Assembly (NCBI GenBank): GCA_014526335.1
Contig: JACTAT010000061.1
Coordinates: 1,031,098-1,095,097, forward strand
Reading direction: 5' to 3'
Origin: Chrysaora quinquecirrha
Lineage: Eukaryota > Cnidaria > Scyphozoa > Semaeostomeae > Pelagiidae
Length of the DNA: 64,000 nt
Shown piece by piece: positions 46,601 to 55,500 of the stretch. The notes beneath the pieces are model-generated. The model had not been told where the DNA came from, did no database searches, and saw nothing but the letters and a program-made list of their open reading frames with translations. Within the stretch, counting starts at the first letter, position 1; each line of letters opens with the position of its first letter. The translations under genes were made by a program, and so were the position numbers.

Positions 46601-48553
46601 TTTGCATTAAACACACTGCGGCACATGTTGCAAAGTTTCTTGTTGCAAGTTTATCCAACAGAAATCTATTTCCGTGATTAGGGAATGAAGCAATAAATAT
46701 GCATACATCAATCTGTGTTGAATGTTTTGTTTCATCATCATCATCTTTGACTTTTTGAGTTTCTTGATTGTCATCTGCAGCTTCAGAAGAACTCTCATTG
46801 TTCTCATTTAAGGCTTGCTCCTCTGTTTCTGTAAAAGACAACAAAATTGCGATAAACAGTGGAAACATTTTTGGGCATTTTCATCTGATACTCCTCAGAG
46901 AATAAAAGTCAGAAACAGACCAAAACGATAAGCTAAGGTGTAATTTATACCCAGATATAAACTGATAAACCTTTATTCTTATCAATGCCCTATTTTAATC
47001 AAAATTATAAAAAAGTAAAGAAACTTGGTACACAATACACCTTTTCAACTAAAGGCCTCGTTTTCAAAAAAATTTAAAATTGTGTCACAGAAGCATTTCA
47101 ACGACAGATTCGAATTCAGCACCTGTAGAACTGTAGAACTCAATGAATCATGGTGAGACGTCTCTCATTCCATACAATCAACAGGAAAATCAACAGGAAA
47201 AACTATTTTAAACAGCCACAAAGAACACTACAAATTCATGTAAAAAAATCTGTTAGACTGGTGCTAAATGTGATCCAGGACTAAAATTTTGGAAAATGGC
47301 TTTTGGAGAGGAAAAGGCCCTCAGTTCGAAGTCAGCTACTTATAATGAAAATGGCAAACATTCTGATAACTTAGATAGAAATGGTGGGGAAAATTTATCC
47401 CAATTTTGAGATTAATTGACAACATACATAACTTTTGTTTTGTTTGCATAGCGAATTGAATAGAAGTGTCTTCAATAAACTTTTCATTAGACTTGAAAAA
47501 TTTGTTCTTCTGCAGAAATACCCTTGGAATTATCCTTGCACAGGATTGTTTCGATTCATAATTTGTGTTGCGCTCACTACAGTGAATGTAGCAACACATT
47601 TCCTAATGCTTAGTGGTGAGCTGAGATGGGCTCTAATCCTGCCTTATACGACAAAATGACTGGTGTTTAAAACCATTGCCAATTTGGCTTCATTTTCTCA
47701 TGGGTGCATTTTGATAAGCATCTGGGTATAAATTCCGCCTTAGTCAATTGTTTCAGTCTGTTTCTGACGTTTATACTCTGAGGAGTATCAGATAAAAAAG
47801 TTTTTAATAGGTCAAGAAATGTTTCCACTGTTCCTCACAATCCTTACCATTTTGTTTTGTTATGTCATTTTTTTGAATGTTTTCTACATTTTGATTGTCA
47901 TTGCTTTCAATAAGATTTTCTGTTTCATTCTGGGGTACATCTTGCTGCTGTTGTTGATCTTTATCAACAACAGCCTCTTGAGTTTGCTCTTCAACACTCT
48001 CTTGCTCAATCTACAAAGAGAAATGACATTAGGTAACTTGAAAATGCTTTCCTTGATTTGAAAAAGAGCTTCTACAGTTTGCATAATCAGAACAGCTTGA
48101 ATTGAATTAAAGCGGCCTTTTACAGGAGCAACAGAAGCCATGAAACAATGATCAAATAACTTTGTGTAGGCCTAGACTATCACAATAAAATAACATTACT
48201 CTGAAGTACGATAGGTAGCTATTAGTGTCATTTATACGGAATATGTCCTAATAACATCCAAAGTTGAAATTTATAATAAGGACTACTGTATAATTTCCCT
48301 ACCAAAACCTTCAACTGCACGGCAGATCTTTTTGCAAATCTCACCATGCCAGGAGGCAAGGTAAGGCCAAGCAAGCAAGTCCACGCGCCGAGCAGGACGA
48401 AGGCTAGGGTGGCCATAACGTAAATGCATGTCCGCTTAAAAGCATAAGAAATAATCCATTCAATGAAAGTGCGAAAAGTTGATGAATTTTGTTAATATAT
48501 TTTGAAAACAACATATTTACCAGCGCATCAGTTTTGGCTTGATCGTCGGCCAT
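31637..48553 (-). CDS. CCDC96: CCDC96/CFAP184-like ciliary coiled-coil protein, sixteen exons, intact
   Basis: Exons in transcript order: 48521-48553, 47848-48010, 46707-46828, 44374-44548, 43202-43302, 42415-42498, 41732-41801, 40736-40850, 39557-39635, 39200-39253, 38618-38683, 37442-37534, 35772-35852, 34224-34280, 32461-32592, 31637-31750. All junctions are GT/AG and every phase agrees, giving 512 aa and a TGA at 31637-31639. Residues 1-170 are acidic and low complexity. From about 195 the protein is a long coiled coil with the DUF4201 signature seen in CCDC96/CCDC113, for example GLHLIDFEQLKIENQTY and KITTTVQVLTHLKEKLQF. The length and acidic N-terminus favour CCDC96 (human about 555 aa) over CCDC113. 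The known role is an axonemal structural factor linking radial spoke and nexin-dynein regulatory machinery in motile cilia. No frame break was found in 1.5 kb of coding sequence. Confidence 0.88.
32742..33060. mobile_element. MITE-like element with GGGCGCAAAC ends and repeated CCAACATTTTGG motifs
   Basis: The left end TAAAGGCGGGCGCAAACAGC and right end CATGGTTTGCGCCCGGCTTA are imperfect inverted repeats. The interior has about ten CCAACAT/ATGTTGG motifs. Located in the CCDC96-like intron between exons 34224-34280 and 32461-32592. Confidence 0.75.
33145..33300 (+). mobile_element. Family B tRNA-related fragment
   Basis: CAGCCTTGGGCTGTATGAAC then CTTTAGCTCAGTGAATTGTC matches the extension and box A of family B. 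The box B side is diverged. No tRNA gene is claimed. Confidence 0.55.
33403..33563. repeat. Foldback hairpin with GC-rich stem
   Basis: 33438-33470 and 33508-33540 are inverted repeats (30 of 33 matching; core GGGCCGAGTTTCAACTCGG). Outer arms extend to about 33403 and 33563. More GC-rich than its surroundings. Confidence 0.8.
34820..35240 (+). repeat. Dispersed repeat containing the TTTCTGACGTTTATACTCTG block
   Basis: The sequence TGATTGGTGTTCAAAACA followed by CGGTCTGTTTCTGACGTTTA and AATGTTTCC recurs in whole or part at 130-480, 25570-25710, 42898-43110 (both orientations), 46860-46960 (minus), 47640-47830, 54808-54890 (minus) and 55505-55600. No coding capacity was seen; it is probably a MITE. 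Confidence 0.7.
36248..36874. repeat. 627-bp near-perfect palindrome with internal tandem repeats
   Basis: The left arm 36248-36514 and right arm 36608-36874 are reverse complements, both 267 bp, with one mismatch seen; a 93-bp spacer separates them. Each arm carries three ~64-bp tandem units (GTGGTGGATAATCACTACT...). The palindrome lies in the CCDC96-like intron between exons 37442-37534 and 35772-35852. Confidence 0.95.
37059..37320. mobile_element. MITE-like foldback, GGCCCTGGCCAAACGA ends
   Basis: Starts GGCCCTGGCCAAACGAAC and ends TTTGATCGTTTGGCAAGGAC. The ends are imperfect inverted complements and the interior is AT-rich and partly palindromic. It lies in a CCDC96-like intron just downstream of exon 37442-37534 in transcript order. 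Confidence 0.65.
37661..37968. mobile_element. MITE family 3, copy b
   Basis: Same inverted ends as 16192-16507 (ACTCTTAGGTGCC / GGCACCTAAGAGT) with a diverged interior. Located in the CCDC96-like intron upstream (transcript sense) of exon 37442-37534. Confidence 0.85.
38125..38496. mobile_element. MITE family 1, copy c (shorter, diverged)
   Basis: 372 bp with both ends kept and small internal deletions relative to copies b and d. Inside a CCDC96-like intron, 120 bp before exon 38618-38683 in plus coordinates. Confidence 0.85.
39288..39440. repeat. AAAGATC-type 7-bp tandem repeat
   Basis: About 20 copies of AAAGATC with AAGGATC and AAAGGTC variants. Starts 35 bp from CCDC96-like exon 39200-39253, in the intron. 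Confidence 0.9.
40050..40345 (+). mobile_element. SINE family A copy 2 with triplicated internal module
   Basis: The head is followed by three copies of an AGCGTCACAGCCAGGG...GAGGTCTCATTA module starting at 40144, 40209 and 40274, a 65-bp period. Other family A copies have one. Ends with GTCCTAGCGACTGGCGCTA. Confidence 0.75.
43562..43900. mobile_element. Possible MITE with ATTCTCGAATAAGC ends
   Basis: TAAATTCTCGAATAAGCCCC at the left and GCTTATTGGTGAGAATTCTC at the right are imperfect inverted repeats. The interior is AT-rich and has no ORF. Located in the CCDC96-like intron between exons 44374-44548 and 43202-43302. Confidence 0.5.
43920..44072 (+). mobile_element. SINE family A copy 3
   Basis: Head CATGGTGTAATCCAGCTGAC, box B GGTTCGAGCCC, a single AGCGTCACAGCAAGGGTCG module and CTAAGCGACTGGTGATAAAA end. 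Confidence 0.8.
44577..44965 (-). mobile_element. Family B tRNA-related repeat, split by SINE A copy 4
   Basis: Minus-strand tRNA-like region (box B about 44600; TAAGCTCAGTGG-type box A near 44650) and the TCATACAACCCAAGGCTCTC extension at 44875-44900. The two parts match one continuous copy at 45575-45785. Confidence 0.75.
44668..44846 (+). mobile_element. SINE family A copy 4, inserted into a family B element
   Basis: A full-length copy with a CACCTT-repeat tail (44825-44846). Family B sequence flanks it on both sides (ends at ~44667, resumes at ~44847). Confidence 0.85.
45020..45215 (-). mobile_element. Family B tRNA-related repeat, diverged
   Basis: Shares the box-A side AGAGAGCTTAATCAAATCG, the GCTCGCATCTCATTTTGATT block and a TTAGGCCTTCTTTACAT end with the neighbouring family B copies. 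Confidence 0.55.
45575..45785 (-). mobile_element. Family B tRNA-related repeat, best copy
   Basis: On the minus strand, TAGCTCAGTGG (box A) and GGTTCGAATCCC (box B) are perfect Pol III promoter boxes with tRNA-like spacing. A ~100-bp extension precedes box A. A related plus-strand fragment lies at about 33145-33300. Confidence 0.75.
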
Positions 48554-49355
48554 GATGGTTTTTCTCTGTTGTCATGGCATCTGTTACACTGTTACTTGTT
48601 TATTGAAATCAAAAACGAGGCTGCAGTTGAAAACAAAAGAAAATGATAAAAAGGAATGACAATTCCGCGATTGCCTTATTGTTTTTATGATTGTGTGTGT
48701 GATAAGTTATTTAATTAATAGGCATATTTTGCATTGGTATTTTGCTGAATTTGTGAAGTGGAGGATTACAAGTCCTGATTTGTATAACTGTTAAAATTTT
48801 GTACTGTACGAATAACAACAGTAACGCGCAGCTTTCCTTGTGTATTTGTAGAGAAATTTCACGACGGTTCGCTTTTCTTGCGGTTTTCCGCTTCAAAATG
48901 CTCCAAATTTTTTTGGAACGGAGATCGAAACGATTGTTTTTAAAACAAGGGTGGTTGATAAGCAACTACACGCCACTGAAAAGACAGCCTTTGTGGTCTT
49001 TGTACAATTACCAGCTGCAGAATAATAAGCGCTAGTCAAATGCAAATTACTTGAAGCAAGATTGAGTCTATCGTCATTCGAAGCGATTTGTAGATGATTC
49101 TGAAATTTGGTCGGTTTATTTATCAAAATAAAACATATAAACGAAGTACAGGAGTTGAATTAATTGCAGTTTTGCTCGTGTATTTTTGGTTCTTCAAACA
49201 AAAATGGTCTTTCGATGTTTTGAAGTTTTATTTGCTTCTTTCATGAGCTGATCTGAAGCGTACAGATGTCAAACTGTCATCCTCGTATATTATACAACAT
49301 CATGAAACGCAAACTCCTCTTTCGAAGCCAGCAATCGGAATGTCGCTATAGATAA
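48554..49355. promoter_or_regulatory. Intergenic spacer between divergent CCDC96-like and polycystin-like starts
   Basis: The two start codons face away from each other across 802 bp, so both 5' UTRs and core promoters, or one bidirectional promoter, should lie here. I see no clear TATA box, repeat element or coding sequence. Regulatory function is inferred from position only. Confidence 0.5.
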
Positions 49356-49570
49356 ATGACAATGATTTTTTGGCAAAGTATCAATAAATCTTGCAACTAC
49401 ATCATAATTACGTTAATGCTGGCATTAACTTGTTCAGTTGACCGCCTCGGCAGCAAAGTGTTTCAAGATGGCGAGAATCCGTGTTGGTTTTTTACACAAA
49501 CTGCGGCTGATTGCTCGGGCCGTGGGTTGTCAGAAGTACCAAGGAATCTTCCTGAAAATTTAGAATATTT
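49356..49570 (+). CDS. Polycystin-like exon 1: signal peptide and LRR N-cap
   Basis: It starts at ATG 49356. The first 30 residues contain a hydrophobic core (YIIITLMLALTCS) fitting a secretion signal. The rest (CWFFTQTAADCSGRGLSEVP) is an LRRNT cysteine cap running into the first repeat. The exon is 215 nt and ends in phase 2 with a strong donor, gtaagt, at 49571. Confidence 0.8.
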
Positions 49571-52500
49571 GTAAGTATTCGCATATTTTATTTGGGAAGC
49601 GTTTGACCAGGCCTTACAGCTGTGTTTGCTTTACAATCCTTATGTACTTATCAAGTCCTATCGAATGTTTACCTACTAAATTCCTTTTCTTAGTGAATGG
49701 GCTGGAGTCAGAAGGCAACTTCTCGCTCGCTTTTCTACAATCATCTTTCAGTTCCCATTCTTTACAATCAATGAGCATTCTACTCTTTAAAATGGTGTAC
49801 GCTAGCAGGATTTCTTAGATTTCCACAGGAAAACAACAGGACTTCCTGCAAGGGTGTACGAGATTTCATTTCGTGAAGAAGTGCATTGATTGACTATCAA
49901 GGTTATTTTCAGGGGTGTATAACTTCATTAGTCTCGTACACCTTAACGATAAATCTTTATAAATCCTATGCAAATCATTCTATTCTTATAAAATCTCTTT
50001 AAAATCTCGTGCTTTGCTTTAAGCTACTGTGCATGTGCTCAAGTCTCGATTCGTCAGTGCAGGACCATGCTGACAACGACTGAAAAAGTGCGTGTTGACC
50101 AAACCCAACCACTTGTGGCTCTTGCTCAGAAAAACTGAAAACAACCTAAATAGATCTTTGTTAATCTCAATAAATCCCATAAATCTCAACAAAACAGACA
50201 AAGAGATTTATAGATCTCACAGATCTCGTACGTAATTTTGAAGACATCGCCATTTTTGAATACATCAATTGGGTATATATTTCTGTTGAAACAAATAGAT
50301 TTCTAAGGGATTTCCATGAAAAGCAACAGTATTTCCAGTAGCTACTAAAACCATCCAGCCGCATTATGTTTTTTAACCTTTTATTTCAAAATCATAAGCT
50401 TTATTAGTCCTTGCTTTACTCCTCTCCCAAACTGTGTTTGGCAACCTACAATACACGCTTTTTTTTTATAAGGAACCTACCTCAAGGCCTAGTTCTTAAA
50501 GTTCCTTATTTTTGGGCCTCTTTTGAGGCAATTGTAGTTCCAAAAGTTCCTTAATAATTCCTTAATTTTAACTGCACAAACAGTGGTCTTAACAATAAAA
50601 GAGAGACATTTGCATGTGAGCAAAGCTCGAGACTACTCAAAGAAACATTGGATACATGCTTAACGTACAATTAATGTGATTTTCGACTGCAAATGAATGG
50701 AACCGGCTTTCTAATTCTTGATTATTTGCAGTGATAAAAGTATTCAACATTCAAAAGTTCCTTAATGATTTTCTCTTTAGTAGTATAAGTTCTTTAAATT
50801 TTCGGGCCTTTTACATGTAGGTTCCTTATAAAGTGGTTCCTTATAAAAAAAAAAGCGTGTAAGAAAAAAATCATTCCATAACTTTAAAAGCCTCTTAATG
50901 TTACATAAACCCATCGAAAAACGTAACGAAAGTGCATTTTCGGACAAATAAAGCATGCCTTTATTGACTAAACTCTTTTGAGTATTTTCTGAGATATCAT
51001 ACTTGAAACAAGCTGTTCTTTTGCAACTATGGCGAAAAGAGAAATGAATTCACAATCCTTTGAAAACCAGATACACTGTTTTTATAAGAATACACTTGAT
51101 AAGAACATCAAGACTCGATTTGGCAAAAAAATAAGAACAAATAACGTAAGAACATGTCTTGCCTCAGATGAAAACGAGGAAATACGTGTTTTTAGCAATT
51201 CCATCTCATGTTAGCAAAACAGAACTATGCGATTACTATATAAAAGTATATAGATGATACATATGCCAAACTGTTACTTATTGTTCGTAGAAGCAATTTA
51301 TTGTGTGCAGTTGCAGAAAAATCAATGTTGAAATAAGAACACCATTAAGAACATTCGAGCCTCAAGTTATTCAAAAAATAAGAACGTCGAGCCTTGGTAA
51401 AAATTATCTGGTTCTTATACAAGAACAGTAGCTATAAAGGGTACAGCTTGAATCTTGATTCGCAAGCAAGATGCTTATTGTCAAGTTGAGCACTCGTGTA
51501 CATGGGACCTAAAGCTCTCTTTAGGCAGAACGCATTTTACATCGTTTTTGAAGGAAGGTGAAGGTGAAGGTGAAATGGTGTTTTAGCGCCAGTCGCTAGG
51601 ATCTCAGTAGTAGGTTAACTAATCGAGGCCTTGACCCTGGCTGTGATGCTACCATGGCTGGGCTCGAACCCTGACCACACTGAGCTTCTGACACCACGAG
51701 TCAGCTGGATTACACTACACCGCGACGCCACAGCACCTTCAGAAGGAACGTGGCGTTGTGGTCTACTCGAGCTACAGCTTGCTCCGTGTCTCAAGCGTTT
51801 AACGAGGTAAAGCCCTTACCCGGTTCGACAAGGGTAGGGGGTGAGAACATCGTGAAAAATTGCTTCAAAAATAAGATACAGGAGGCTGAAATCAAAGCCA
51901 AGTGCTGTTATAAAATAACGTGCATGGGTTTTGCAAAGTAGATTCAAAGTGCAAATCCGTGAAAGTCCGTAATCCATGAGCCAATTTTCCTAAGTTTAAG
52001 ACAACAAGAAATATAGATACTATGCTTTTTAAATGTTTCGCGTTTGCTTCATCAGTACTTTTTCTTTTGCGTTTTAAAAGTCATGTATTAGTAAACTGTG
52101 GCTGAATGATTTGATTGCGCTTTAAATGAGGACCTGCGATGATGACAGGTGATACCAATCTATTAGTCTAATAAATAATTTAAAAACCATTTTTGTTATA
52201 GCCACATGCTTCTACACGACTTTACCTGAAAAATTATTATTAAATATCGGAAATTTTCATTAATGAGTTTGTCTTCATTTGTTTTTGAAGATAAGGTGTG
52301 AGCGTAAACACATCAAGGTCAACCAGCGTCGACAGAGCAGATAAAAAGTATGCAGATGCCTACAGAAACGGAACCGAATAAACACAGCAACAAAAATAAA
52401 CTAAGGCAGCGTTTACCGGAGAGAAAGTGTATCGGATCTATACTGTAGTGGATCAGATCCAGAAGTTCTAGTTATGGTACGGATAGGGCTTTCGTTTACA

Positions 52501-55500
52501 CGGATACGATCCACTTTTGGGTTTTTGTCTTTGATGCAAGCGTGGTTACTGAATATTTCTAAAGTAATTTGAAATAATATTTTCGAAGAGAGCCAGTTTT
52601 TGATCGGATGCACCGGTTTACAAATGCAAAAGTTAACCGGATCCGGATCTAAACTGGAAACGCTTTTCAAAGCGATCCAAATCCAAAAATAGGTTGTTTC
52701 GCGCACGAGACATGGATCGGATCTACTAAATTGAGTGTAAACGCAAGACCTATCCGCACCAAAAGTAGTTCCACTTTAGACCTTTTCTATTTTCGCTCGT
52801 GTAAACTTTGCCTAAAAATGGGCCCAAAATTCTTTAATTTTCAGATTTTGAGTACTGAAAGTTTCTTAAGAGCTTCTTAAATATCTATATCATACCAGTA
52901 ATTATCATACCATTTGCGCATCTTTATGTTTCGCGCGGAAATAATGCCCGAAAATTAAAGGAGCGCAAAAAGGCCTATTGCTCGGCGAATTGAGCTGTGC
53001 AAAAATTGAAGGCCACGAACTTCGTAATTTTCTAATTTCGTCCGTTACTGGTAAAAAGAATCGTACAAAAACTTATCACTTACTGTTCAAAATTGAAGAC
53101 ATTGGTATTGCGCGAAAATTTCTCAAAACGTGGTGTGTGAAACTATAAATGATAGACGAAAAGGGTCTTGATCTCTGGTCCTGTTTACATCATTTTTTAT
53201 AAGAATCAGGAAATTTTGATCGAGGCTGGCTGTTCTTGAGCTTTTGCCTTTTTTGAGCCTGAAATGTTCTTATTCTGTTCTTAATTCCTTGGTTAGTTAG
53301 ACATCTATATTTTCATTGAATGTCTGGAGTAGTACCAGGTTTCTGCAAAATGCAGCGTGCTTGTCTATTTCTTTGTTTGCTTGCTTTTTACTTTCAGTCT
53401 GACGGTCTTACTTTCATATTAAGCTTATATTCTTAGGGCTTATAAAATGGCCAGCTCCAGCTTGTTCTTAATTTGTTCTTAAAATCTGGGCAAAACCCAG
53501 GCTCGTGTTCTTATAAAATTGCTCTATATACTGTAGATATATAAAACAAAGAGTTTAATTATATGAGTGAAATTGTTCATATGAGCTGAGAGGTGAGATT
53601 CAATCGATGCTTTCATTCTTTCAGGGATCTTTCCAACAATGAAATAACTGGGCTTACATCTCTTAATTTCAAAAATTTGACGAAGCTTCGAAAATTGTAA
53701 GTTACGCCATTTAACAGACTCTGTTTTTTTTCTGTTTTCATTGAATCTACTCTGCATCACTGAAAAGTAGTCTTTGGATATTATTACTTACTTAGTCCTA
53801 ATTCTTTTTTTGATTATAGGAGGCTGAATAACAATAAAATTGCAATAATAAATGGCCCTATTTTCAGTCGATCAACAGATCTCCGCTATCTGTAAGTTTC
53901 GTTTTCAGATTATGGACGGACGTATTCTTTTGTGAGACGTGCCCGATTTGCAGTTCTATATGTGATATTTGATTTGTGATTCATCTTGCAACCAACTAAT
54001 CGATGCCACTTTATTCTTCTGCAAGTTGAGCCAATCGAGCTTAGCCCACGGTGGGAGGGGGGTCCTTCGGGGGGTTCTTCCATAGTGAAGATAACTGGGG
54101 ATGTGCCGTGCTAGAGGTTATACTTTTTCGGCCTTCTAGTCTAGCCAAAGGTATACTTTTTTACAATTTTGGTCTAGCCAATGGTACCAAATTTAGTAAT
54201 TTAATATGGAGAATTGTTATGCTTTCAGCTTTTGTAGCCTTGGAACGAAAAATTTTCATCATACTCACTTTTTTGAAAAAACGAGTAAAAAAAACAAGCC
54301 GATCTTTGAAATTTCCGACTTAGGGCCAACAATTTCGCGCGTATTAGTCTAGCCAAGGGTATTATCACCTTGGTAGAAATATTTTAGCTCCTAATGAGAG
54401 AATAGTTAAAAGTATCATATATTTTCAATTAGAAGCGATTTAAAAAAACCCTTAGACTAAACGTTGCAATGAGGCCCAGGCGTTTGAATTCTACTTTCAT
54501 TCAATTCTTTATTTTTCAGTGATTTATCAGCAAATTATTTAACGATTCTACAAAACGATGCCTTCTCTGGACTAACCAATCTGCAGACATTGTACGTAAT
54601 AAACGCCGGCCCTGAGCGTTTATATAATGTTTTAGATTTTTATGATGGCAAGGAAGTTTAATTTAGAAATGATACCAAACTTCATTGTTTTTAATTATCA
54701 GTTGTTGGAAAGCAATGTTTTTGGACGTGGTGAAACGGTCAATCATTTGTTGTAAAGCAAATTTGAAGCGTTGGACCAACAATGTTTGATCGTTTGGCCA
54801 GGTTCTAAGAGTTTTTTCGTCCGACACCTCTTTCAGTAGCTATAAACGTCAGAAACAGACCGAAACAATTGACTGAGGTGGAATATTTTTGACAATGATT
54901 TTTATAATTTCAAGTGTTTTCCTGTTCTTGCTGTTTATTTGTTTTTCGATTGACGTATTAATCGTTGCTGTTGCATTTGTCATGAGACAAAGTCCAGAGC
55001 AGAACATGAAGATTGCATGTGTACAGTTTAACTAGTAAAATTTTCAGGAAATGAACATGTGAAACATTTAACTAGTAAATCTATTATATTTGGAACTCTA
55101 ATTCTGATTGGATTATCAAGCCACGCGAAGAACATCAGGATTGGACGATAGATTTAAAACATTTAATTGGTCATGTTTAATTATACCTTTTTAGGAAAAC
55201 AGGGGCGTTGGACTTGGGATATAAAAGTAGATTGCCTGAGGTTTGGTGTGAGAAGGGTAGTAATTGAATCTTCGAGTATTTTGTCGTGTTAGTGTTATCG
55301 TTATTGTTATTGTATTGCTGGATTTGGATTGATACGATAAGTTATGTTTAGTAATTGAATGCTGCTCTGGAGAAAATGTTGTGTTCATGTTTGATATCTG
55401 CTGCTAACTCGTAAGTTTCTCCCTTGTTTTACAATCTTATAAGCAAGAACTCACGCAAAATAGTTAGTGTCAAATCAGTGACCTAACAATATTCTGTTCC

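Noticed and set aside
48228..48416. 62-codon hydrophobic minus-strand ORF as an extra CCDC96-like exon
   Set aside because: Exons 1 and 2 already join in phase 0, and adding it would break the model. No suitable splice pair.
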